Shown here: piece after piece, positions 11,870 to 24,781 of the stretch
How positions within the stretch are numbered: position 1 is the first letter of the stretch
Layout: each line of letters begins with the position of its first letter
Made by a program: the position numbers and the translations under genes
Assembly: GCA_920105625.2 (NCBI GenBank)
Contig: OV050032.1
Span: forward strand, 98,998,542 to 99,062,541
Source: Clusia tigrina
Lineage: Eukaryota > Arthropoda > Insecta > Diptera > Clusiidae
Length of the DNA stretch: 64,000 nt
Direction: 5' to 3'
The notes under the pieces: model-generated
The model's database searches: none
What the model was told of the DNA's origin: nothing
Seen by the model: only the letters and a program-made list of their open reading frames with translations

Positions 11870-13633
11870 TTGCAACATTCAAATGCTTGTAACTTTTTAC
11901 TGGAGCGTCATAAAATCTTGAAATTTTGTAACAATAAAGTACTCGAGCCTCTTGTCAATTTAAGCCATCGCTCAAAGCTATGCTACCCTAGAGTCCCAAA
12001 TCAAACACTGATAAAACTTCAAACGCCCCAAACTTCTTTACGGTACGTCCTACACCTATCAAAGTTTGCAACATTCAAATGCTTGTAACTTTTTACTGGA
12101 GCGTCATAAAACCTTGAAATTTTGTAACAATAAAGTACCCGAGCCTCTTGTCAATTTAAGCCATCGCTCAAAGCTATGCTACCCTGGAGTCCCAAATCAA
12201 ACACTGATAAAACTTCAAATGGCCCTAATTTCTATACGGTACGTCCTACACCTATCAAAGTTTGCAACATACAAATGCTTGTAACTTTTTACTGGAGCGT
12301 CATAAAACCTTGAAAATTTGTAACAATAAAGTACTCGAGCCTCTTGTCAATTTAAGCCATCGCTCAAAGCTATGCTACCCTAGAGTCCCAAATCAAACAC
12401 TGATAAAACTTCAAACGCCCCTAATTTCTATACGGTACGTCCTACACCTATCAAAGTTTGCAACATACAAATGCTTGTAACTTTTTACTGGAGCGTCATA
12501 AAACCTTGAAATTTTGTAACAATAAAGTACTCGAGCCTCTTGTCAATTTAAGCCATCGCTCAAAGCTATGCTACCCTTGAGTCCCAAATCAAACACTGAT
12601 AAAACTTCAAATGGCCCTAACTTCTTTACGGTACGTCCTACACCTATCAAAGTTTGCAACATTCAAATGCTTGTAACTTTTTACTGGAGCGTCATAAAAC
12701 CTTGAAATTTTGTAACAATAAAGTACTCGAGCCTCTTGCCAATTTGAGCTATCGCTCAAAACTATGCTACCCTAGAGTCCCAAATCAAACACTGATAAAA
12801 CTTCAAACGCCCCTAACTTCTATACGGTACGTCCTACACCTATCAAAGTTTGCAACATACAAATGCTTGTAACTTTTTACTGGAGCGTCATAAAACCTTG
12901 AAATTTTGTAACAATAAAGTACTCGAGCCTCTTGTCAATTTAAGACATCGCTCAAAGCTATGCTACCCTAGAGTCCCAAATCAAACACTGATAAAACTTC
13001 AAACGCCCCTAACTTCTTTACGGTACGTCCTACACCTATCAAAGTTTGCAACATTCAAATGCTTGTAACTTTTTACTGGAGCGTCATAAAACCTTGAAAT
13101 TTTGTAACAATAAAGTACTCGAGCCTCTTGTCAATTTAAGCCATCGCTCAAAGCTATGCTACCCTAGAGTCCCAAATCAAACACTGATAAAACTTCAAAC
13201 GCCCCAAACTTCTTTACGGTACGTCCTACACCTATCAAAGTTTGCAACATACAAATGCTTGTAACTTTTTACTGGAGCGTCATAAAACCTTGAAAATTTG
13301 TAACAATAAAGTACTCGAGCCTCTTGTCAATTTAAGCCATCGCTCAAAGCTATGCTACCCAAGAGTCCCAAATCAAACACTGATAAAACTTCAAACGCCC
13401 CTAATTTCTATACGGTACGTCCTACACCTATCAAAGTTTGCAACATACAAATGCTTGTAACTTTTTACTGGAGCGTCATAAAACCTTGAAATTTTGTAAC
13501 AATAAAGTACTCGAGCCTCTTGTCAATTTAAGTTATCGCTCAAAGCTATGCTACCCTTGAGTCCCAAATCAAACACTGATAAAACTTCAAATGGCCCTAA
13601 CTTCTTTACGGTACGTCCTACACCTATCAAAGT

Positions 13634-16173
13634 TTGCAACATTCAAATGCTTATAACTTTTTACTGGAGCGTCATAAAACCTTGAAAACAATAAAGTACT
13701 CGAGCCTCTTGTCAATTTAAGCCATCGCTCAAAGCTATGCTACCCTATAGTCCCAAATTAAACACTGATAAAACTTCAAACGCCCCTAACTTTTTTACGG
13801 TACGTCCTACACCTATCAAAGTTTGCAACATACAAATGCTTGTAACTTTTTACTGGAGCGTCATAAAACCTTGAAGTTTTGTAACAATAAAGTACTCGAG
13901 CATCTTGTCAATTTAAGTTATCGCTCAAAGCTATGCTACCCTAGAGTCCCAAATCAAACAGTGATAAAACTTCAAACGCCCCTAACTTCTTTTCGGTACG
14001 TCCTACACCTATCAATGTTTGCAACATACAAATGCTTGTAACTTTTTACTGGAGCGTCATAAAACCTTGAAATTTTGTAACAATAAAGTACTCGAGCCTC
14101 TTGTCAATTTAAGCCATCGCTCAAAGCTATGCTACCCTAGAGTCCCAAATCAAACACTGATAAAACTTCAAACGCCCCTAACTTCTTTACGGTACGTCCT
14201 ACACCTATCAAAGTTTGCAACATACAAATGCTTGTAACTTTTTACTGGAGCGTCATAAACCTTGAAATTTTGTAACAATAAAGTACTCGAGCCTCTTGTC
14301 AATTTAAGTTATCGCTCAAAGCTATGCTACCCTTGAGTCCCAAATCAAACACTGATAAAACTTCAAATGGCCCTAACTTCTTTACGGTACGTCCTACACC
14401 TATCAAAGTTTGCAGCATACAAATGCTTGTAACTTTTTACTGGAGCGTCATAAAACCTTGAAATTTTGTAACAATGAAGTACCCGAGCCTCTTGTCAATT
14501 TAAGCTATCGCTCAAAGCTATGATACCCTAGAGTCCCAAATCAAACACTGATAAAACTTCAAACGCCATCAGCTTCTTTACGGTACGTCCTACACATATC
14601 AAAGTTTGCAACATTCAAATGCTTGTAACTTTTTACTGGAGCCTCATAAAACCTTGAAATTTTGTAACAATAAAGTTCCCGAGCCTCTTGTCAATTTAAG
14701 CCATCGCTCAAAGCTATGCTACCCTGGAGTCCCAAATCAAACACTGATAAAACTTCAAATGGCCCTAACTTCTTTACGGTACGACCTACACCTATCAAAG
14801 TTGGCAACATTCAAATGCTTGTAACTTTTTACTGGAGCGTCATAAAACCTTGAAATTTTGTAACAATAAAGTACTCGAGCCTCTTGTCAATTTAAGCCAT
14901 CGCTCAAAGCTATGCTACCCTAGAGTCCCAAATCAAACACTGGTAAAACTTCAAACGCCCCTAACTTCTATACGGTACGTCCTACACCTATCAAAGTTTG
15001 CAACATACAAATGCTTGTAACTTTTTACTGGAGCGTCATAAAACCTTGAAATTTTGTAACAATAAAGTACTCGAGCCTCTTGTCAATTTAAGCCATCGCT
15101 CAAAGCTATGCTACCCTAGAGTCCCAAATCAATCACTGATCAAACTTCAAACGCCCCTAACTTCTTTACGGTACGTCCTACACCTATCAAAGTTTGCAAC
15201 ATACAAATGCTTGTAACTTTTTACTGGAGCGTCATAAAACCTTAAAATTTTGTAACAATAAAGTACTCGAGCCTCTTGTCAATTTAAGTTATCGCTCAAA
15301 GCTATGCTACCCTTGAGTCCCAAATCAAACACTGATAAAACTTCAAACGCCCCTAACTTCTTTACGGTACGTCCTACACATATCAAAGTTTGCAACATTC
15401 AAATGCTTGTAACTTTTTACTGGAGCGTCATAAAACCTTGAAATTTTGTAACGATAAAGTACCCGAGCCTCTTGTCAATTTAAGCCATCGCTCAAAGCTA
15501 TGCTACCCTGGAGTCCCAAATCAAACACTGATAAAACTTCAAATGGCCCTAACTTCTTTACGGTACGACCTACACCTATCAAAGATCGCAACATTCAAAT
15601 GCTTGTAAATTTTTACTGGAGCGTCATAAAACCTTGAAATTTTGTAACAATAAAGTACTCGAGCCTTTTGTCAATTTAAGCCATCGCTCAAAGCTATGCT
15701 ACCCTAGAGTCCCAAATCAACCACTGATAAAACTTCAAACGCCCCTAACTTCTTTACGGTACGTCCTACACCTATCAAAGTTTGCAACATACAAATGCTT
15801 GTAACTTTTTACTGGAGCGTCATAAAACCTTGAAGTTTTGTAACAATAAAGTACTCGAGCCTCTTGTCAATTTAAGTTATCGCTCAAAGCTATGCTACCC
15901 TTGAGTCCCAAATCAAACACTGATAAAACTTCAAATGGCCCTAACTTCTTTACGGTACTTCCTACACCTATCAAAGTTTGCAGCATACAAATGCTTGAAA
16001 CTTTTTACTGGAGCGTCATAAAACCTTGAAATTTTGTAACAATGAAGTACCCGAGCCTCTTGTCAATTGAAGCTATCGCTCAAAGCTATGCTACCCTAGA
16101 GTCCCAAATCAAACACTGATAAATATTCAAACGCCCCTAACTTCTTTACGGCACGTCCTACACATATCAAAGT
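13634..16173 (+). repeat. Satellite, transition between blocks B and C
   Basis: These are about 13 monomers with mixed marks. The monomers at 13634 (CCTTGAAAACAATAAAG, a 7-bp deletion) and 13823 (GAGCATCTT, AAACAGTG, TTTTCGG) are block C types p14 and p15. The following monomers return to block-B-like types (b type at 14606 and 15390). A GCAGCATAC variant at about 14413 recurs at about 15981, indicating an eight-monomer (~1.57-kb) repeat. No gene was found. Confidence 0.85.
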
Positions 16174-19100
16174 TAGCAACATTCAAATGCTTGTAACTGT
16201 TTACTGGAGCGTCATAAAACCTTGAAATTTTGTAACAATGAAGTACGCGAGCCTCTTGTCAATTTAAGCCATCGCTCAAAGCTATGCTACCCTTGAGTGC
16301 CAAATCAAACACTGATAAAACTTCAAACGCCCCTAACTTCTTTACGGTACGTCCTACACCTATCAAAGTTTGCAACATACAAATGCTTGTAACTTTTTAC
16401 TGGAGCGTCATAAAACCTTGAAATTTTGTAACAATGAAGTACCCGAGCCTCTTGTCAATTTAAGCTATCGCTCAAAGCTATGCTACCCTTGAGTCCCAAA
16501 TCAAACACTGATAAAACTTCAAATGGCCCTAACTTCTTTACGGTACGTCCTACAGCTATCAAAGTTTGCAACATTCAAATGCTTGTAACTTTTTACTGGA
16601 GCGTCATAAAACCTTGAAATTTTGTAACAATAAAGTACCCGAGCCTCTTGTCAATTTAAGTTATCGCGCAAAGCTATGCTACCCTTGAGTCCCAAATCAA
16701 ACACTGATAAAACTTCAAACGCCCCTAACTTCTTTACGGTACGTCCTACACCTATCAAAGTTGGCAACATTCAAATGCTTTTAACTTTTTACTGGAGCGT
16801 CATAAAACCTTGAAATTTTGTAATAATAAAGTACTCGAGCCTCTTGTCAATTTAAGCCATCGCTCAAAGCTATGCTACCCTAGAATCCCAAATCAAACAC
16901 TGATATAACTTCAAACGCCCCTAACTTCTTTACGGTACGTCCTACACCTATCAAAGTTTGCAACATACAAAAGCTTGTAACTTTTTACTGGAGCGTCATA
17001 AAACCTTGAAATTTTGTAACAATAAAGTACTCGAGCCTCTTGTCAATTTAAGCCATCGCTCAAAGCTATGCTACCCTAGAGTCCCAAATCAAACACTGAT
17101 AAAACTTCAAACGCCCCTAACTTCTTTAAGGTTCGTCCTACACCTATCAAAGTTTGCAACATACAAATGCTTGTAACTTTTTACTGGAGCGTCATAAAAC
17201 CTTGAAATTTTGTAACAATAAAGTACTCGAGCCTCTTGTCAATTTACGACATCGCTCGAAGCTATGCTACCCTAGAGTCCCAAATCAAACACTGATAAAA
17301 CTTCAAACGTCTCTAGCTTCTATACGGTACGTCCTACACCTATCAAAGTTTGCAACATACAAATGCTTGTAACTTTTTACTGGTGCGTCATAAAAACTTG
17401 AAATTTTGTAACAATGAAGTACCCGAGCCTCTTTTCAATTTAAGCCATCGCTCAAAGCTATGCTACGCTTGAGTCCCAAATCAAACACTGATAAAACTTC
17501 AAACGCCCCTAACTTTTATACGGTACGTCCTACACCTATCAAAGTTTGCAACATACAAATGCTTGTATCTTTTTACTGGAGCGTCATAAAACCTTGAAAT
17601 TTGGTAACAATAAAGTACTCGAGCCTCTTGTCAATTTAAGCTATCGCTCAAAGCTATGCTACCCTAGAGTCCCAAATCAAACACTGATAAAACTTCAAAT
17701 GGCCCTAACTTCTTAACGGTACGTCCTACACCTATCAAAGTTTGAAACATACAAATGCTTGTAACTTTTTACTGGAGCGTCATAAAACCTTGAAGTTTTG
17801 TAACAATAAAGTACTCGAACCTCTTGTCAATTTAAGCCATCGCTCAACGCTGTGCTACCCTTGAGTCCCACATGATAAAACACTGATAAAACTTCATACG
17901 CCCCTAACTTCTTTACGGTACGTCCTACACCTATCAAAGTTGGCAACATAGAAATGCTTGTAACTTTTTACTGGAGCGTTATAAAACATTGAAATTTTGT
18001 AACAATGAAGTACTCGAGCCTCTTAAAATTTAAGCTATCGCTCAAAGCTATGCTAACCTAGAGTCCCAAATCAAACACTGATAAAACTTCAAATGGCCCT
18101 AACTTCTATACGGTACGTCCTACACCTATCAAAGTTTGCAACATACAAATGCTTGTAACTTTTTACTGGAGCGTCATAAAACCTTGAAATTGTGTAACAA
18201 TAAAGTACTCGAGCCTCTTGTCAATTTAAGCCATCGCTCAAAGCTATGCTACCCCAGAGTCCCAAATCAAACACTGATAAAACTTCAAACGCCCGTAACT
18301 TCTTTTCGGTACGTCTTACACCTATCAATGTTTGCAACATACAAATGCTTGTAACTTTTTACTGGAGCGTCATAAAACCTTGAAATTTTGTAACAATAAA
18401 GTACTCGACCCTCTTGTCAATTTAAGCTATCGCTGAAAGCTTTGCTACCCTAGAATCCTAAATCAAACACTGATAAAACTTCAACCGCCCCTAACTTCTA
18501 TACGGTACGTCCTACACCTATCAAAGTTGGCAACATTCAAATGCTTGTAACTTTTTACTGGAGCGTCATAAAACCTTGAAATTTTGTAACAATGAAGTAC
18601 CCGAGCCTCTTGTCAATTTAAGATATCGCTCAAAGCTATGCTACCCTTGAGTCCCAAATCAAACACTGATAAAACTTCAAATGGCCCTAACTTCTTTACG
18701 GTACGTCATACACCTATCAAAGTTTGCAACATTCAAATGCTTGTAACTTTTGACTGGAGCGTCATAAAACCTTGAAAACAATAAAGTACTCGAGCCTCTT
18801 GTCAATTTACGCCATCGCTCAAAGCTATGCTACCCTAGAGTCCCAAATCAAACACTGATAAAACTTCAAACGCCCCTAACTTTTTTACGGTACGTCCTAC
18901 ACCTATCAAAGTTTGCAACATACAAATGCTTGTAACTTTTTACTGGAGCGTCATAAAACCTTGAAGTTTTGTAACAATAAAGTACTCGAGCATCTTGTCA
19001 ATTTAAGTTATCGCTCAAAGCTATGCTACCCTAGAGTCCCAAATCAAACAGTGATAAAACTTCAAACGCCCCTAACTTCTTTTCGGTACGTCCTACACCT

Positions 19101-20674
19101 ATCAATGTTTGCAACATACAAATGCTTGTAACTTTTTACTGGAGCGTCATAAAACCTTGAACTTTTGTAACAATAAAGTACTCGACCCTCTTGTCAATTT
19201 AAGCTATCGCTCAAAGCTATGCTACCCTAGAGTCCCAAATCAAACACTGATAAAACTTCAAACGCCCCTAACTTCTATACGGTACGTCCTACACCTATCA
19301 AAGTTGGCAACATTCAAATGCTTGTAACTTTTTACTGGAGCGTCTTAAAACCTTGAAATTTTGTAACAATGAAGTACCCGAGCCTCTTGTCAATTTAAGC
19401 CATCGCTCAAAGCTATGCTACCCTGGAATCCCAAATCAAACACTGATAAAACTTCAAATGGCCCTAACTTCTTTACGGTACGTCCTACACCTATCAAAGT
19501 TTGAAATATACAAATGCTTGTATCTTTTTACTGGAGCGTCATAAAACCTTGAAATTTTGTAACAATAAAGTACTCGAGCCTCTTGTCAATTTAAGCTATC
19601 GCTCAAAGCTATGCTACCCTCGAGTCCTAAATCAAACACTGATCAAACTTCAAATGGCCCTAACTTCTATACGGTACGTCCTACACCTATCAAAGTTTGC
19701 AACATACAAATGCTTGTATCTTTTTACAGGAGCGTCATAAAACCTTGAAATTTTGTAACAATAAAGTACTCGAGCCTCTTGTCAATTTAAGCTATCGCTC
19801 AAAGCTATGCTGCGCTTGAGTCCCAAATCAAACACTGATAAAACTTCAAACGCCCCTAACTTCTATACGGTACGTCCTACAACTATCAAAGTTTGCAACA
19901 TACAAATGCTTGTAACTTTTTACTGGAGCGTCATAAAACCTTGAAATTTTGTAACAATGAAGTACCCGAGCCTCTTGTCAATTGAAGTTATCGCTCAAAG
20001 CTATGCTACCCTTGAGTCCGAAATCAAACACTGATAAAACTTCAAATGGCCCTAACTTCTATACGGTACGTCCTACACCTATCAAAGTTTGCAACATTCA
20101 ATTGCTTGTAACTTTTTACTGGAGCGCCATAAAACCTTGAAATTTTGTAATAATAAAGTACTCGAGCCTCTTGTCAATTTAAGCCATAGCTCAAAGCTAT
20201 GCTACCCTAAAGTCCCAAATGAAACACTGATAAAACTTCAAAGGCCCTAACTTCTATACCGTACGTCCTACAACTATCAAAGTTTGCAACATACAAATGC
20301 TTGTAACTTTTTACTGGAGCGTCATAAAACATTGAAATTTTGTAACAATGAAGTACTCGAGCCTCTTAAAATTTAAGCTATCGCTCAAAGCTATGCTACC
20401 CTAGAGTCCCAAATCAAACACTGATAAAACTTCAAATGGCCCTAACTTCTATACGGTACGTCCTACACCTATCAAAGTTTGCAACATACAAATGCTTGTA
20501 ACTTTTTACTGGAGCGTCATAAAACCTTGAAATTGTGTAACAATAAAGTACTCGAGCCTCTTGTCAATTTAAGCCATCGCTCAAAGCTATGCTACCCTAG
20601 AGTCCCAAATCAAACACTGATAAATATTCAAACGCCCCTAACTTCTTTACGGTACGTCCTACACCTATCAAAGT
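16174..20674 (+). repeat. Complete 23-monomer HOR, copy A (block C)
   Basis: Twenty-three distinguishable monomers, p1 to p23, span 4501 bp. Marks include p1 ACTGTTTACTGG with ACGCGAG and GAGTGCC; p3 TTATCGCGCAAAG; p4 CTTTTAAC with TAATAATAAAG; p5 TTTAAGGTTCG; p7 CTGGTGCGTC; p8 AAATTTGGTAAC; p10 ATAGAAATGC with CTCTTAAAATTTAAG; p12 GCTGAAAGCTTTGC; p14 the 7-bp deletion CCTTGAAAACAATAAAG; p15 GAGCATCTT; p17 GCGTCTTAAAACC; p18 GAAATATAC; p21 ATTCAATTGC with GCGCCAT; p22 CATTGAAATT with CTCTTAAAATTT; p23 AATTGTGTAAC with AAATATTC. It is the only full single cycle here and serves as the reference for the derivatives that follow. Confidence 0.88.
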
Positions 20675-23600
20675 TTGCAACATTCAAATGCTTGTAACTG
20701 TTTACTGGAGCGTCATAAAACCTTGAAATTTTGTAACAATGAAGTACGCGAGCCTCTTGTCAATTTAAGCCATCGCTCAAAGCTATGCTACCCTTGAGTG
20801 CCAAATCAAACACTGATAAAACTTCAAACGCCCCTAACTTCTTTACGGTACGTCCTACACCTATCAAAGTTTGCAACATACAAATGCTTGTAACTTTTTA
20901 CTGGAGCGTCATAAAACCTTGAAATTTTGTAACAATGAAGTACCCGGGCCTCTTGTCAATTTAAGCTATCGCTCAAAGCTATGCTACCCTTGAGTCCCAA
21001 ATCAAACACTGATAAAACTTCAAATGGCCCTAACTTCTTTACGGTACGTCCTACAGCTATCAAAGTTTGCAACATTCAAATGCTTGTAACTTTTTACTGG
21101 AGCGTCATAAAACCTTGAAATTTTGTAACAGTAAAGTACCCGAGCCTCTTGTCAATTTAAGTTATCGCGCAAAGCTATGCTACCCTTGAGTCCCAAATCA
21201 AACACTGATAAAACTTCAAACGCCCCTAACTTCTTTACGGTACGTCCTACACCTATCAAAGTTGGCAACATTCAAATGCTTTTAACTTTTTACTGGAGCG
21301 TCATAAAACCTTGAAATTTTGTAATAATAAAGTACTCGAGCCTCTTGTCAATTTAAGCCATCGCTCAAAGCTATGCTACCCTAGAATCCCAAATCAAACA
21401 CTGATATAACTTCAAACGCCCCTAACTTCTTTACGGTACGTCCTACACCTATCAAAGTTTGCAACATACAAATGCTTGTAACTTTTTACTGGAGCGTCAT
21501 AAAACCTTGAAATTGTGTAACAATAAAGTACTCGAGCCTCTTGTCAATTTAAGCCATCGCTCAAAGCTATGCTACCCCAGAGTCCCAAATCAAACACTGA
21601 TAAAACTTCAAACGCCCGTAACTTCTTTTCGGTACGTCTTACACCTATCAATGTTTGCAACATACAAATGCTTGTAACTTTTTACTGGAGCGTCATAAAA
21701 CCTTGAAATTTTGTAACAATAAAGTACTCGACCCTCTTGTCAATTTAAGCTATCGCTGAAAGCTTTGCTACCCTAGAATCCTAAATCAAACACTGATAAA
21801 ACTTCAACCGCCCCTAACTTCTATACGGTACGTCCTACACCTATCAAAGTTGGCAACATTCAAATGCTTGTAACTTTTTACTGGAGCGTCGTAAAACCTT
21901 GAAATTTTGTAACAATGAAGTACCCGAGCCTCTTGTCAATTTAAGATATCGCTCAAAGCTATGCTACCCTTGAGTCCCAAATCAAACACTGATAAAACTT
22001 CAAATGGCCCTAACTTCTTTACGGTACGTCCTACACCTATCAAAGTTTGCAACATTCAAATGCTTGTAACTTTTGACTGGAGCGTCATAAAACCTTGAAA
22101 ACAATAAAGTACTCGAGCCTCTTGTCAATTTACGCCATCGCTCAAAGCTATGCTACCCTAGAGTCCCAAATCAAACACTGATAAAACTTCAAACGCCCCT
22201 AACTTTTTTACGGTACGTCCTACACCTATCAAAGTTTGCAACATACAAATGCTTGTAACTTTTTACTGGAGCGTCATAAAACCTTGAAGTTTTGTAACAA
22301 TAAAGTACTCGAGCATCTTGTCAATTTAAGTTATCGCTCAAAGCTATGCTACCCTAGAGTCCCAAATCAAACAGTGATAAAACTTCAAACGCCCCTAACT
22401 TCTTTTCGGTACGTCCTACACCTATCAATGTTTGCAACATACAAATGCTTGTAACTTTTTACTGGAGCGTCATAAAACCTTGAACTTTTGTAACAATAAA
22501 GTACTCGACCCTCTTGTCAATTTAAGCTATCGCTCAAAGCTATGCTACCCTAGAGTCCCAAATCAAACACTGATAAAACTTCAAACGCCCCTAACTTCTA
22601 TACGGTACGTCCTACACCTATCAAAGTTGGCAACATTCAAATGCTTGTAACTTTTTACTGGAGCGTCTTAAAACCTTGAAATTTTGTAACAATGAAGTAC
22701 CCGAGCCTCTTGTCAATTTAAGCCATCGCTCAAAGCTATGCTACCCTGGAATCCCAAATCAAACACTGATAAAACTTCAAATGGCCCTAACTTCTTTACG
22801 GTACGTCCTACACCTATCAAAGTTTGAAATATACAAATGCTTGTATCTTTTTACTGGAGCGTCATAAAACCTTGAAATTTTGTAACAATAAAGTACTCGA
22901 GCCTCTTGTCAATTTAAGCTATCGCTCAAAGCTATGCTACCCTCGAGTCCTAAATCAAACACTGATCAAACTTCAAATGGCCCTAACTTCTTTACGGTAC
23001 GTCCTACACCTATCAAAGTTTGCAACATTCAAATGCTTGTAACTTTTTACTGGAGCGTCATAAAACCTTGAAATTTTGTAACAATAAAGTACTCGAGCCT
23101 CTTGTCAATTTAAGCTATCGCTCAAAGCTATGCTGCGCTTGAGTCCCAAATCAAACACTGATAAAACTTCAAACGCCCCTAACTTCTATACGGTACGTCC
23201 TACAACTATCAAAGTTTGCAACATACAAATGCTTGTAACTTTTTACTGGAGCGTCATAAAACCTTGAAATTTTGTAACAATGAAGTACCCGAGCCTCTTG
23301 TCAATTGAAGTTATCGCTCAAAGCTATGCTACCCTTGAGTCCGAAATCAAACACTGATAAAACTTCAAATGGCCCTAACTTCTATACGGTACGTCCTACA
23401 CCTATCAAAGTTTGCAACATTCAATTGCTTGTAACTTTTTACTGGAGCGCCATAAAACCTTGAAATTTTGTAATAATAAAGTACTCGAGCCTCTTGTCAA
23501 TTTAAGCCATAGCTCAAAGCTATACTACCCTAAAGTCCCAAATGAAACACTGATAAAACTTCAAAGGCCCTAACTTCTATACCGTACGTCCTACAACTAT

Positions 23601-23997
23601 CAAAGTTTGCAACATACAAATGCTTGTAACTTTTTACTGGAGCGTCATAAAACATTGAAATTTTGTAACAATGAAGTACTCGAGCCTCTTAAAATTTAAG
23701 CTATCGCTCAAAGCTATGCTACCCTAGAGTCCCAAATCAAACACTGATAAAACTTCAAATGGCCCTAACTTCTCTACGGTACGTCCTACACCTATCAAAG
23801 TTTGCAACATACAAATGCTTGTAACTTTTTACTGGAGCGTCATAAAACCTTGAAATTGTGTAACAATAAAGTACTCGAGCCTCTTGTCATTTTAAGCCAT
23901 CGCTCAAAGCTATGCTACCCTAGAGTCCCAAATCAAACACTGATAAATATTCAAACGTCCCTAACTTCTTTACGGCACGTCCTACACATATCAAAGT
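20675..23997 (+). repeat. 17-monomer HOR derivative, copy B (lacks p5-p10)
   Basis: The order is p1-p4 (20675, 20871, 21067, 21263) and then directly p11 (21459) to p23 (23802). Six whole monomers (p5-p10) are absent, giving 3323 bp. All shared marks then keep a constant 3323-bp offset from copy A: 18136/21459, 18913/22236, 19109/22432, 19501/22824. Confidence 0.88.
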
Positions 23998-24781
23998 TAG
24001 CAACATTCAAATGCTTGTAACTGTTTACTGGAGCGTCATAAAACCTTGAAATTTTGTAACAATGAAGTACGCGAGCCTCTTGTCAATTTAAGCCATCGCT
24101 CAAAGCTATGCTACCCTTGAGTGCCAAATCAAACACTGATAAAACTTCAAACGCCCCTAACTTCTTTACGGTACGTCCTACACCTATCAAAGTTTGCAAC
24201 ATACAAATGCTTGTAACTTTTTACTGGAGCGTCATAAAACCTTGAAATTTTGTAACAATGAAGTACCCGAGCCTCTTGTCAATTTAAGCTATCGCTCAAA
24301 GCTATGCTACCCTTGAGTCCCAAATCAAACACTGATAAAACTTCAAATGGCCCTAACTTCTTTACGGTACGTCCTACAGCTATCAAAGTTTGCAACATTC
24401 AAATGCTTGTAACTTTTTACTGGAGCGTCATAAAACCTTGAAATTTTGTAACAATAAAGTACCCGAGCCTCTTGTCAATTTAAGTTATCGCGCAAAGCTA
24501 TGCTACCCTTGAGTCCCAAATCAAACACTGATAAAACTTCAAACGCCCCTAACTTCTTTACGGTACGTCCTACACCTATCAAAGTTGGCAACATTCAAAT
24601 GCTTTTAACTTTTTACTGGAGCGTCATAAAACCTTGAAATTTTGTAATAATAAAGTACTCGAGCCTCTTGTCAATTTAAGCCATCGCTCAAAGCTATGCT
24701 ACCCTAGAATCCCAAATCAAACACTGATATAACTTCAAACGCCCCTAACTTCTTTACGGTACGTCCTACACCTATCAAAGT

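Larger units (their letters stand above)
1111..13633 (+). repeat. Satellite block B: 6-monomer HOR domain
   Basis: This is the most uniform part of the array. Monomer types recur in the order a (GTTATCGC, CTTGAG, AGCTTC), b (ACATTC, ACCCGAG, CTGGAG, ACGACCTAC), c (TGGCAAC, GAAAATTTG, AAAAACTG), d (canonical), e (GATAGAAC), f (canonical, often followed by AAAATTTGC). Complete six-monomer cycles of about 1176 bp lie at 1331-2507, 7581-8756 and 8757-9932. A seven-monomer cycle with f doubled lies at 6210-7580. From about 11086 onward the order becomes a looser 4-5-monomer pattern (784- and 980-bp spacings). No gene was found. Confidence 0.9.
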
